Below are positions 8,516 through 17,251 of a stretch of 64,000 nt of DNA, one piece after another (position 1 is the first letter of the stretch; each line of letters starts with the position of its first letter). A model generated the notes under the pieces. It was not told where the DNA came from. It did not search any database and saw only the letters and a list, made by a program, of their open reading frames with translations. Both the position numbers and the translations under genes were made by a program. This stretch comes from Solirubrobacter sp963736505 (lineage in GTDB: Bacteria > Actinomycetota > Thermoleophilia > Solirubrobacterales > Solirubrobacteraceae), in the NCBI GenBank assembly GCA_963736505.1, contig CAVTOZ010000001.1:1116001-1180000 (forward strand), given 5' to 3'.

Positions 8516-9522
8516 GCGCAGGCCGGCGCGCGGCCGCCGTCGCGCTCGATCAGCAGGTGGCCGACGCCGACGTCGGCCTTGACGTGCACGACCGCGGTCC
8601 CGGTCGCGGGACTCCAGACGTCGACGTCGAGCCCGCTGTGGCCCGGGCTGTCGGGCAGGTCCGCCTGGCCGGCGCCGACGTGCGCGTCGGTCGACACGCA
8701 CGCGCCGTCGGGCACGCGCACGACCGCCTCGCCCAGGCCGACGCGCACCTTCACGTTCGCGCTCTCGAGCGCGCGCAGGTCGACCGTCATCCGGCCGGCG
8801 CCGATGCGGTACTCGGGCTGCAGCGCGGCGACGCTGCTCGGGCGGTAGTCGCGGTCGCCCACGCCGCCGCGCAGGTCGATGCCCGCGGCGGAGACGACGG
8901 CGAGCGGGAGCACGAGCACGATGACCGGGAGGATGAGCCATCGCGGCCCGCCGAGCAGCCCCGCCGCGATCAGCGCCACGCCGGCGACGATCGCGATGAT
9001 CGCGACGGCCACGCCGCCGCCGAGCGCCGCGATCAGGCCGACGCCCGTCGCGGCCCCGAGCGCCGCGATCAGCACCAGCAGCACGAGCGTCCCGCGGGCG
9101 ATCATCTGGGCGGCGTCGTCGTCGCGCTCGCCGCCGAAGGCGCGGTAGAGCAGCACGGCGAGCAGCCCGAGGACCGCCAGCGCGAGCAAACCCGGCCCGA
9201 GGACGAACGCCGGCGGTCCGAGGAACGAGATCGCGGCGATCGCGAGCGCGACGGTCGCCACGATCGTCGTGGTGCGTGAACGGCCGTCGATCCACGACGG
9301 CGTGCCGTCGTCGGAGGGCAGGAACGCGACGAGCGCGATGTACGCGAGCAGGCCGATGCCGCCGAAGAAGACCGAGACGCCGAAGGCGATCCGGAACAGC
9401 ATCGGGTCGAGGCCGAAGTAGCGCCCAAGACCGCCCGCGACGCCGGCGATCATGTGCTCGGAGGTCGAGCGCGTGAGCCGGCGCGGCTCTTCGCTCGGTG
9501 GGATGACGGGGGTCGAGGTCAT
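8512..9522 (-). CDS. PspC-domain membrane protein with LiaF-like C-terminus
   Basis: A 336-residue protein, first gene of the operon. After a short Pro-rich start comes a PspC domain (TRSTSEHMIAGVAGGLGRYF then GLDPMLFRIAF). Several membrane helices follow, including paired Ala/Gly-rich ones (VGLIAALGGGVAVAIIAIVA). The C-terminal strand-rich domain (LESANVKVRVGLGEAVVRVP, DAHVGAGQADL) resembles the cell-wall-response domain of LiaF, which restrains its cognate kinase until the envelope is damaged. The ATG at 9522 is chosen over an upstream in-frame codon because the PspC fold begins right after it. Confidence 0.85.
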   Translation of the reverse strand: MTSTPVIPPSEEPRRLTRSTSEHMIAGVAGGLGRYFGLDPMLFRIAFGVSVFFGGIGLLAYIALVAFLPSDDGTPSWIDGRSRTTTIVATVALAIAAISFLGPPAFVLGPGLLALAVLGLLAVLLYRAFGGERDDDAAQMIARGTLVLLVLIAALGAATGVGLIAALGGGVAVAIIAIVAGVALIAAGLLGGPRWLILPVIVLVLPLAVVSAAGIDLRGGVGDRDYRPSSVAALQPEYRIGAGRMTVDLRALESANVKVRVGLGEAVVRVPDGACVSTDAHVGAGQADLPDSPGHSGLDVDVWSPATGTAVVHVKADVGVGHLLIERDGGRAPACA

Positions 9523-9694
9523 GTCGGACAGGCTGCCGCGGCGGGGCTCCAGCCACCATTGGGGATGACCCTTAGGGACCCCGCGACGGACCCGGGGACT
9601 CGAACACTTGTGGAGGTATCGCACAGACCCGTCGGCAACGGGCCTTCAGAACGTTGTCTAGCTGACGACTACCTCGTCCAGGAGACCTTGTGTC

Positions 9695-9979
9695 ATGACC
9701 AACAACCGCACTCATGCCTACGGGCGCGTTGTAAAGACACTCGACGAGCTGGGGCCCAGCAAGCTCCTGGCCGGCGAGCAGGCTCGCATCCGCGACGCCG
9801 CAGACACTCTCATCTTCGCCTCCGACGTGGAGGAGACGCGTGATGCGCTGCGCGACATCGGGAAGCTCGCCGAGGCGCTCGTCGCCTCCGGCCGCTGGCT
9901 CGAGGAGACCGTAGACCGGCTGATCGAGGACCTGCTGGGCTGCGGCCCGGTCCAGGTGCCCGAGTCCGCCGCGGCGTAG
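9695..9979 (+). CDS. Small helical hypothetical protein
   Basis: A 94-residue soluble protein. An AGGAG ribosome-binding site about 10 bases upstream supports the ATG. The sequence is almost entirely amphipathic helix (LDELGPSKLLAGEQARIRDA, EETRDALRDIGKLAEALVAS), acidic at the end. It stands alone between the divergently read PspC operon and a convergent MFS gene whose stop is 1 base away. I do not recognise the family. Nothing else is visible in the 172 bases upstream. Confidence 0.68.
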   Translation: MTNNRTHAYGRVVKTLDELGPSKLLAGEQARIRDAADTLIFASDVEETRDALRDIGKLAEALVASGRWLEETVDRLIEDLLGCGPVQVPESAAA

Positions 9980-9980
9980 C

Positions 9981-11411
9981 TCACGTCGCGGACAACGGCT
10001 CCGCGACCTCTTCAAGCGATTGCTGCTCGGCGTCCACGCCGAGCACGATCTCCGTCACCGCCGCGATCGCCATCAGGCCCGCCGCGATCCAGTAGCCGAC
10101 GGCGACCCCCGTCGGATCGTCGCCGCCCAGCAGCTTGCCGAACAGCAGCGGTCCGACCGCGCCGCCGATGCCCGTCGCGATCGCGTAGAACAGCGCGATC
10201 GCCATCGCGCGGATCTCGATCGGGAACGTCTCGGACACCGTCAGGTAGCCGGCCGACGCCGCCGCCGAGGCGACGAAGAACGCGGCGCACAGGATCGCCA
10301 TGTAGCCGGTCAGCCCGAGCGAGCCGCCGCTCAGCAGCGCCGCGAGCACGGCGAGGATCACGGCCGCGAGCATGTACGTGCCGGAGATCATCGCCCGCCG
10401 CCCGACGGTGTCGAACAGGCGGCCCAGCGCCAGCGCGCCGAGGAAGTTGGCGATCCCGAACGGGATCAGGTACAGGCCGGCGACGCTCGAGCCGACGTGG
10501 AAGACCGACGTCAGCACGGTCGAGAACGTGAAGATCACGGCGTTGTAGACGAACGCCTGCGTGGCGAGCAGCGTGAAGCCGAGGACCGAGCGCTTCGGGT
10601 AGCGGCTGAACAGCGTGCGCGCGATCTCGCCGAAGCCGGTCGACTCGCGCTGCTGGATCTCGATCGAGTCGTCGGGCTCCTCGAGGTCCTCCCCCGTGCG
10701 GTCCTCGACCTCACGCTCGATGCCGCCGACCAATCGCTCGGCCTCCTCGTGGCGGCCGTGGATCATCAGCCAGCGCGGGCTCTCCGGGACGTGGCGGCGG
10801 ACGAGCATGATCCCGATCGCGAGGATCGCGCCGAGGAAGAACGAGAGCCGCCAGCCGACGTCGGGACCGAAGATCGATGTGTCGAGCAGGACGCCCGACA
10901 GGGCGGCTCCGGCCGCGGCGCCGAGCCAGTAGGAGCCATTGATCGAGAGGTCGACCCAGCCGCGGGCGCGCGCGGGGATCAGCTCGTCGACGGCGGAGTT
11001 GATCGCCGAGTACTCGCCGCCGATCGCGAATCCCGTGACGAAGCGGAAGGCCCAGAACGAGCCGGCGCTCCACGAGAAGCCGGTGGCGACCGTGGCGACG
11101 AGGTAGAGGCCGAGGCTGACCATGAACAGCTTCTTGCGCCCGAACCGGTCGGTCAGGTAGCCGAAGAACAGCGCGCCGAGCGCGGCGCCGACGATGTAGA
11201 ACGTGCCGCCGACCGCGACCTGGTAGGTGCTGATGCCGAGCGCGTCCTTCTCGCTCAGTCGGCTCCCGATCGCGCCGACGATCGTCACCTCGAGGCCGTC
11301 GAGGACCCAGACGGTCCCGAGGCCGAGGATCACCAGCCAGTGCCAGCCGCTCCACGGGAGCCGGTCCATGCGGGCCGGGATCCGGGTCTCGACGCTCTCC
11401 TCGTCGCTCAT
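9981..11411 (-). CDS. MFS transporter, metabolite:H+ symporter type
   Basis: A 476-residue twelve-helix transporter. It has the MFS signatures in order: GYLTDRFGRKKLF (loop 2-3 motif), RFVTGFAIGGEYSAINSAV in helix 4-5, PESPRWLMIHGRHEEA in the central loop, and a second-half loop RLFDTVGRRAMISG. This pattern belongs to the sugar/aromatic-acid/metabolite:H+ symporter group (AAHS and MHS relatives). The substrate cannot be decided; charged central residues after helix 1 (LDGLEVTIVG) favour an organic acid. Single gene, divergent from the lipoprotein at 11465. Confidence 0.88.
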   Translation of the reverse strand: MSDEESVETRIPARMDRLPWSGWHWLVILGLGTVWVLDGLEVTIVGAIGSRLSEKDALGISTYQVAVGGTFYIVGAALGALFFGYLTDRFGRKKLFMVSLGLYLVATVATGFSWSAGSFWAFRFVTGFAIGGEYSAINSAVDELIPARARGWVDLSINGSYWLGAAAGAALSGVLLDTSIFGPDVGWRLSFFLGAILAIGIMLVRRHVPESPRWLMIHGRHEEAERLVGGIEREVEDRTGEDLEEPDDSIEIQQRESTGFGEIARTLFSRYPKRSVLGFTLLATQAFVYNAVIFTFSTVLTSVFHVGSSVAGLYLIPFGIANFLGALALGRLFDTVGRRAMISGTYMLAAVILAVLAALLSGGSLGLTGYMAILCAAFFVASAAASAGYLTVSETFPIEIRAMAIALFYAIATGIGGAVGPLLFGKLLGGDDPTGVAVGYWIAAGLMAIAAVTEIVLGVDAEQQSLEEVAEPLSAT

Positions 11412-11451
11412 GCCGCGGTGCTCTCCGGTTCGCGGCGCGGCGAAACGGAGC

Positions 11452-11457
11452 TACGGT
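11452..11457 (+). promoter_or_regulatory. TACGGT -10 box for the lipoprotein hydrolase gene
   Basis: TACGGT ends 7 bases before ATG 11465. It is the reason the ATG is preferred to the in-frame GTG at 11456, which would overlap the promoter element. Confidence 0.45.
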
Positions 11458-11464
11458 GCGGCGC

Positions 11465-12784
11465 ATGCGGCGAGCGTGGATCGGCGCGGCGGTGATCGTG
11501 GCCGGGTGCGGCGGGTCGCACCGGGCGAAGGCCACGCCGACGCCGACGCCCACGCCGGCGCCCGTGCGGCTCAGCGCGTGCGCGGACGTCCCGCACGCGC
11601 GCTGCGGGACGCTGCGCGTCCCGCTCGACTGGAGCGGCCGCACGCGCGGAGCGCTCTCGCTGCCGTTCGCCGTGTCCGGGCCGTCCGGCGCGCCGGTGCT
11701 GGTGCTGCTGAGCGGCGGCCCGGGCCAGCCGGGGCTGCCGTTCCTCGCCACCGAGCGCCGCCATCTCGGCGCCGCGGGGCGCCGCTTCCGGCTCGTCGTG
11801 ATCGACCAGCGCGGCACCGGCCGGGCCGCGCTGCGGTGCCCGGCGCTGCAGCGGGCGATGGGCGCGTCGGACCTCACGCCGCCGTCCGCGGCCGCGGTGC
11901 GCGAATGCGCCTCCGCGCTGGGCGATCGCCGCCGCTTCTTCGCCACGACCGACACGGTCGCCGACCTCGAGCGGCTGCGGCAGGCGCTGGGCGTCGCGAA
12001 GCTGGCGCTCGACGGCGTCTCCTACGGCACCTACGTGGCCGAGCGCTACGCACTCGCGCACCCGGACCGGGTCGATCGGCTCGTGCTCGACTCGGTCGTC
12101 CCGCACGCGGGCGCGACGCTGACGTCGGAGGTCTCGCTGCAGGCGACGGCGCGCGTGCTCGGCCCGGCGGCGGCGCGCGATCTCGCCCGCGTGGTCGCGC
12201 GCGAGCACGACGGGCCGCAGCTGCTGGACATGCTCACGGCGCTCTCGATCGGGCGCCCGCACCTGACGGGCGCGACGCGCGCGCTGCGCCGCGCGGCCGG
12301 CGGGGATATGGCCCCGCTGCGGCGGCTCGCCGGGGCGGTGCGGCGTTACGAGGGCTCGTACACGGCCACGCAGCTCAGCCAGGGGCTGCACGCGAGCACG
12401 CTGTGCGCGGACACGCGCGCGCCGTGGGGCGGTGAGTCGGCGCCGCTCGCGGGGCGCGAGGCGGCGCTGCGGGCGGCGGCCGCGGCGGTCGACCCGGGTC
12501 CCTACGACGCGGCGACGGCGAGCGGCAACGGGATCGCGCTGCAGTGCCTGTACTGGCCGCCCACGCCGGTCGCGCCGCCGGACGTGGCGGCGGACCTGCC
12601 GGACGTGCCCACGCTCCTGCTCGCGGGCGACAAGGACCTCTCGACGCCGCTCGAGTGGGCGCGCGCGGAGCGCGAGCACGCGCCGGGCGGGAGGCTGATC
12701 GTCGTGCCCGGCGCCGGCCACTCGGTGCAGTCGCAGGACCGCGCGCAGGCCGTGCGCGAGCTCGCGCGCTTCCTCTCCTCCTAA
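11465..12784 (+). CDS. Lipoprotein alpha/beta hydrolase (TAP/proline iminopeptidase-like)
   Basis: A 439-residue secreted hydrolase. The N-terminus MRRAWIGAAVIVAGCGG is a lipoprotein signal with the lipobox VAGC, followed by a Thr/Pro linker. The fold matches the tripeptidyl-aminopeptidase / SlpD group: LSGGPGQPG (oxyanion loop, HGGPG type), DQRGTG, nucleophile elbow GVSYGTYVAERYA, and in the C-terminal TAP-like part LLLAGDKDLSTPLEWA (Asp) and GAGHSVQSQ (His). These enzymes release residues from the N-terminus of peptides; action at the outer membrane face is expected. Convergent and divergent neighbours leave it as its own unit. Confidence 0.85.
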   Translation: MRRAWIGAAVIVAGCGGSHRAKATPTPTPTPAPVRLSACADVPHARCGTLRVPLDWSGRTRGALSLPFAVSGPSGAPVLVLLSGGPGQPGLPFLATERRHLGAAGRRFRLVVIDQRGTGRAALRCPALQRAMGASDLTPPSAAAVRECASALGDRRRFFATTDTVADLERLRQALGVAKLALDGVSYGTYVAERYALAHPDRVDRLVLDSVVPHAGATLTSEVSLQATARVLGPAAARDLARVVAREHDGPQLLDMLTALSIGRPHLTGATRALRRAAGGDMAPLRRLAGAVRRYEGSYTATQLSQGLHASTLCADTRAPWGGESAPLAGREAALRAAAAAVDPGPYDAATASGNGIALQCLYWPPTPVAPPDVAADLPDVPTLLLAGDKDLSTPLEWARAEREHAPGGRLIVVPGAGHSVQSQDRAQAVRELARFLSS

Positions 12785-12798
12785 CGTCTCGGGTCTTC

Positions 12799-13317
12799 AT
12801 GACCATCGATGACCTGATCCGCTCGCGCCGCACGCACAAGGCCTACGGCGCCGAGCCTGTCGAGGAGGGGGTCCTGCGCGAGCTGTTCGAGCTCGCGCGC
12901 TGGGCGCCCAACCACCACGTCACCAACCCCTGGCGCTTCCGCGTGCTCGGGCCGTCGTCGCGCGAGCGGCTGAAGGCGGCCGCCGAAGAGGCCAAGCCCG
13001 GCTCCGGCGGCAAGCTCGACCGCGCCCCGACGCTGATCGTCGTGAGCGCGAAGCAGACCGGCGAGGCCGAGCAGGACCACGAGGACGTGCTCGCGACCGC
13101 CGTCGCCGCCTACATCGTCCTGCTGGGAGCGCACGCTCGCGGCCTCGCGGGCTACTGGCGCTCGCTCGCCGTGCTCGACGACCTCGCCGGGCGCGTGGCC
13201 GTGGGACTGCCCGACGACGAGACGCCGATCGGGCTCCTGCACCTCGGCGAGCCGCGGCAGGAGCAGCGCGTGCCGGAGCGCGCGCCGGTGTCCGAGATCG
13301 CGCTGTTCCTGGACTAG
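12799..13317 (+). CDS. Nitroreductase-family flavoprotein
   Basis: A 172-residue FMN enzyme of the small, YdjA-like nitroreductase group. It opens with the family signature (LIRSRRTHKAYGAEPVEE), an FMN-phosphate-binding arginine pair, then LARWAPNHHVTNPWRF, and ends with GYWRSLA and the PIGLLHLGEP strand. It should reduce nitro-, quinone- or enone-type compounds with NAD(P)H. The ATG at 12799 follows the lipoprotein stop by 14 bases, so the two could be co-transcribed. Ends 4 bases inside the convergent Crp-type gene. Confidence 0.87.
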   Translation: MTIDDLIRSRRTHKAYGAEPVEEGVLRELFELARWAPNHHVTNPWRFRVLGPSSRERLKAAAEEAKPGSGGKLDRAPTLIVVSAKQTGEAEQDHEDVLATAVAAYIVLLGAHARGLAGYWRSLAVLDDLAGRVAVGLPDDETPIGLLHLGEPRQEQRVPERAPVSEIALFLD

Positions 13318-14015
13318 GCGGCGGAGTCGACTTCGACCGCAGGCGGCTCGCCGTGCAGGACCCAGCCGCGGCCGTCGCGATCGACGCGGCCGCCGCCAGC
13401 GAGCCGGGTCAGCGCTCCGGAGACCGAGGGCCGCCTCGCTCCCGCGAGGTGGCTCAACACCTCGTGCGTGAGCGGCAGGTCGAGGTGCACGCCGTCGGAG
13501 TGCACGCGCCCGTAGCGGTCCGCGAGCTCCCAGAAGAGCATCCACAGCCGCTCCTCGAGCTTCGGCTGCTGCGCGATCGCCATCGCGACCGCCATCCGGA
13601 TCGAGCGGGCGAACGCGCGGCCGGCGAGCTCGGCCCCGAGCTGCGGCCACGCCGCGGCGCGGGCCGTCCAGCGCGAGTCGAGGATCGCGAGGCGGGCCGG
13701 GGCGACCGTGCGCCACGTCCATTCGACGCCGAGGACGCTGCCTTCGCTCTGCCACGGGCGCAGGAGGTCGCCTGGGCCGAGCAGCTCGGCGCCGTAGCGG
13801 CCGTCGATCCCGACGCGCCGGATCATCAGGCCCTCGACCAGCAGCAGGCCGAACCCGCCGCGGCCGCGCTCGGGGTTGCGCGCCCGCTTCCAGGGGCCGG
13901 TGGCAAGGGTGAGTGTCGCGGCGGCCGTCGCCCGCCGGGCGTCCGGCCGGTGCGCCTGCGGTACCAGCTCGGCCAGGCCCGCGTCGACGTCCAGCACGCT
14001 GACAAGGTCGTTCAT
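13314..14015 (-). CDS. Crp/Fnr-family transcriptional regulator
   Basis: A 233-residue regulator. The N-terminal half is a cNMP-binding-like beta barrel (LLVEGLMIRRVGIDGRYGAE then LLGPGDLLRP). The C-terminal winged helix has LPLTHEVLSHLAGARRPSVS as recognition region, then a wing (GRVDRDGRGWVLHG). The cyclic-nucleotide phosphate-binding Arg-Ser pair is not obvious, so the ligand may differ. The ATG at 14015 is preferred because the upstream in-frame codons lie in a divergent promoter region. It is transcribed away from the secreted lipase gene and may control it. Confidence 0.85.
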   Translation of the reverse strand: MNDLVSVLDVDAGLAELVPQAHRPDARRATAAATLTLATGPWKRARNPERGRGGFGLLLVEGLMIRRVGIDGRYGAELLGPGDLLRPWQSEGSVLGVEWTWRTVAPARLAILDSRWTARAAAWPQLGAELAGRAFARSIRMAVAMAIAQQPKLEERLWMLFWELADRYGRVHSDGVHLDLPLTHEVLSHLAGARRPSVSGALTRLAGGGRVDRDGRGWVLHGEPPAVEVDSAA

Positions 14016-14118
14016 CGGTACCTGAGAAATAGCACTCGAACCCGCCGAAGCTGGCACATCGGCGCGTTCCGGTCAGGAATGTCCGACTTGCGACCAGCTG
14101 CGTCGAGGAGGAGAGGAG

Positions 14119-14149
14119 GGGCCGCCGCGTGGGTCAGACGCGGCGGCCC
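14119..14149. other. Perfect 12-bp hairpin in a divergent intergenic region
   Basis: GGGCCGCCGCGT (14119-14130) and ACGCGGCGGCCC (14138-14149) pair perfectly around a 7-base loop, with no T-tract. It lies between two genes transcribed away from each other (starts at 14015 and 14308), so it cannot terminate either one; it may end an unannotated short transcript or act as a binding site. The 292-base region holds no convincing ORF. Confidence 0.4.
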
Positions 14150-14250
14150 TAAGCTTGCGGCCGGCGGGCGTCGGTGGGGAGAATTGACGAACCGGGGGCC
14201 GGGCGATGTGTATGTCGTGGTCAGCGACAGGGGCAACTGTGCCAGCCGAC

Positions 14251-14283
14251 CCTTAGCGGAACCTTGGCGGAACCTTGCGGCTT
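14251..14283 (+). promoter_or_regulatory. Three 11-bp direct repeats upstream of the lipase gene
   Basis: CCTTAGCGGAA, CCTTGGCGGAA and CCTTGCGGCTT follow each other without a gap, ending 11 bases before the -10 box at 14295. Direct repeats with 11-base period in the -35 region are the usual operator form for activators that bind as tandem monomers (SARP- or PhoP-type). The regulator is unknown. Confidence 0.45.
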
Positions 14284-14294
14284 CCTGAGGGCGC

Positions 14295-14300
14295 TACCGT
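14295..14300 (+). promoter_or_regulatory. TACCGT -10 box for the secreted lipase gene
   Basis: TACCGT ends 7 bases before ATG 14308; leaderless geometry. No TTGACA-like -35 is visible, and the direct repeats occupy that place, which suits an activator-dependent promoter. Confidence 0.45.
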
Positions 14301-14307
14301 TCCGCGG

Positions 14308-15467
14308 ATGCGTCGTTGTGTACTTCTTGGGATCCTGCTCGCCGCGCTCGCCGCGGCTCCGGCCTCCGCCGAGGTCCGAAAGGGCCCGGCCGGACTGGCC
14401 TTCTACACCCCGCCCGCCCCGCTCCCGTCGGGCGCGCACGGGAAGCTGATCTGGGCGAGGAAGGCGACCGGACAGGCGACGCTGAAGGGCGCCAAGAGCA
14501 ACAGCCTGCTGCTGTACCGGTCCACGAGCGTCGGCGGCGCGCCGGTCGCCGTGTCGGGCGTGCTCGACCTGCCGAAGGGCAAGGCGCCCAAGGGCGGCTG
14601 GCCCGTGATCACGTGGGCGCACGGGACGACGGGCATCGCCGACACCTGCGCGCCGTCGATCACGCCGAACAACGCCAACTACGACCACGCGCTGATGCAG
14701 CGCTGGATCAAGGCCGGCTACGCGGTCGTGCGCACCGACTACGAAGGCCTCGGCACGCCCGGGCCGCACCCGTACCTGATCGGCGTCTCCGAAGGCCGCA
14801 GCGTGCTCGACGCCGTGCTCGCCGCGCGCGAGCTCGAGCCGAAGCTGAGCAAGGACGTCGTGATCTCCGGCCACTCCCAGGGCGGCCAGGCCGCGCTGTT
14901 CGCGGCCGCGCTCGCGTCGAAGTGGACGCCGTCGCTGAAGATCAAGGGCACGGTCGCCTTCGCGCCCGTCTCGCACCTGTCCGAGCAGGGCGCGCTGCTG
15001 CGCAACCTCAACACGACCTCGCTGACGGGCCTCGCCGCCCTGATCGTGCGCGGGATCGACGTCGCCGACCCGGCCCTCGGGATCGCGGGGCTGCTCTCGC
15101 CTCAGGCCGCCGCGCTGTACCCGCAGACCGACACGAAGTGCCTGCCGGACCTCGGCAAGCCGGACTCCTTCGGCAGCCTCCCGGCCTCGCAGCTGTTCCG
15201 CGCCGACGCCGACGTCAACCCGATCGTCGCCGCGCTCGCCGCGAACGACGACCCGGAGGGCCTGAAGATCAAGACGCCGGTGCTGATCGAGCAGGGCAGC
15301 GCCGACACGACCGTCTTCCCGACGTTCACCCAGCAGATGGTCGCCGAGTACACCAAGGCCCACGTGAAGGTGACCTACAAGACCTACGGCGGCCTCACCC
15401 ACGGCACGGTCGTGACCTCGGGCAAGCCGCAGACCGACGCCACGGCCTACATCAAGGGCAGGCTGGG

Positions 15468-15471
<4 letters not shown>
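14308..15471 (+). CDS. Secreted lipase-family alpha/beta hydrolase
   Basis: A 387-residue exported hydrolase of the secretory lipase (LIP) type. The signal peptide MRRCVLLGILLAALAAAPAS ends in SAE. The fold shows WAHGTTG (oxyanion loop), YAVVRTDYEGLGTPG, and the nucleophile elbow SGHSQGGQAAL. The acid is in LIEQGSADTTVFP and the histidine in YGGLTHGT. Members cleave triglycerides or other esters outside the cell. Its end overlaps the convergent kinase gene by 4 bases. A putative operator array and leaderless promoter precede it. Confidence 0.87.
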
Positions 15472-16298
<827 letters not shown>

Positions 16299-16410
16299 CC
16301 GAGCGGCGCAAGCATATCCGACCGCCGGTCCAGTGCGGCGCCCCCAACTTCCGGCGGGGAGCAACTTGCGTCCAGCGGTTCAAGCGGCGAGACTTGGGGC
16401 CGATCTCGCT

Positions 16411-17250
16411 ATGGACAGGCCAATGCTCGGTGACTACAGGATCGAGGGGATCGTCGGTGTGGGACGCATGGGCGTCGTATACCTCGCGATCGACCGAATC
16501 ACAGGACGCGCTATCGCGTTGAAGGTCCTACGTGAAGACGTGGCGATCGATCCCGTGTACCGCGAGCGCTTCCGGCGCGAGGGCAGCCTGCTCGCGCAGC
16601 TCAACCATCCGCACGTGCTCCCGATCTACGGCATGGGCGAGATCGACGGCGACCTGTACATCGCGACGCGGCTCGTCTCGGCGACGCTGCGCAACGCGAT
16701 CATCGCCGGCCCGATCCGCGTGGACCACGCCATGACGGTGCTCTCCTGCGTCGCCAGCGCGCTCGACGTCGCCCACGCCCACGGCGTGGTGCACCGCGAC
16801 GTCAAGCCCGCCAACGTCCTGATGGACCCCGGTCCCCAGGTCTACCTGGGCGATTTCGGGCTCGCCCGCGACCCTGAAGGCGAGGCGTTGACCGCCCCAG
16901 GTCAAGTGTTAGGCACAATCGACTACATGGCTCCCGAGCTCCTCGACGGCGAAGGCGTCGGTCCCGCGACCGACATCTACGGCCTTGCGTGCCTCGCGGT
17001 CGAGACGCTGACGGGCTCCGTCCCCTACGCGCGCGACACTGACGCGGCGACCATGTACGCCCATATCGTCGAACCCGCACCGAGCGTGCACGAGCGCCGG
17101 CCGTCGCTCCCTGTCGCGCTCGACGACGTGATCGCGGCCGGGATGGCCAAGGATCCCGACGAGCGCCCGCCCAGCGCGGGTGCGCTGGTCATCGACATGC
17201 TGCGCGCGCTGGACATGCCCGCGCCGGCGTGTCTGACCGCGGCGGGCTAG
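16411..17250 (+). CDS. Soluble Ser/Thr protein kinase 2
   Basis: A 279-residue PknB-type kinase without membrane segment. Key parts: Gly loop VGVGRMGVVYLA, Lys in AIALKVLRED, VVHRDVKPANVLMD, DFGLAR, the lip segment DYMAPELLDGEGVGPATDIY, and a helical end. Closely similar to the divergent kinase 1 in these motifs, so the pair probably arose by duplication. Starts at ATG 16411 and is followed after 1 base by kinase 3, so the two are co-transcribed. Confidence 0.92.
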   Translation: MDRPMLGDYRIEGIVGVGRMGVVYLAIDRITGRAIALKVLREDVAIDPVYRERFRREGSLLAQLNHPHVLPIYGMGEIDGDLYIATRLVSATLRNAIIAGPIRVDHAMTVLSCVASALDVAHAHGVVHRDVKPANVLMDPGPQVYLGDFGLARDPEGEALTAPGQVLGTIDYMAPELLDGEGVGPATDIYGLACLAVETLTGSVPYARDTDAATMYAHIVEPAPSVHERRPSLPVALDDVIAAGMAKDPDERPPSAGALVIDMLRALDMPAPACLTAAG

Positions 17251-17251
17251 G

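Noticed and set aside
11456..11464. GTG 11456 as start of the lipoprotein hydrolase
   Set aside because: It overlaps the TACGGT -10 box and would add three residues before a complete lipoprotein signal.
14080..14288. Plus-strand ORF of about 69 codons in the divergent region (starts ATGTCCGACTTG)
   Set aside because: No ribosome-binding site, Arg/Gly-rich nonsense composition, and it runs through the hairpin and the direct repeats.
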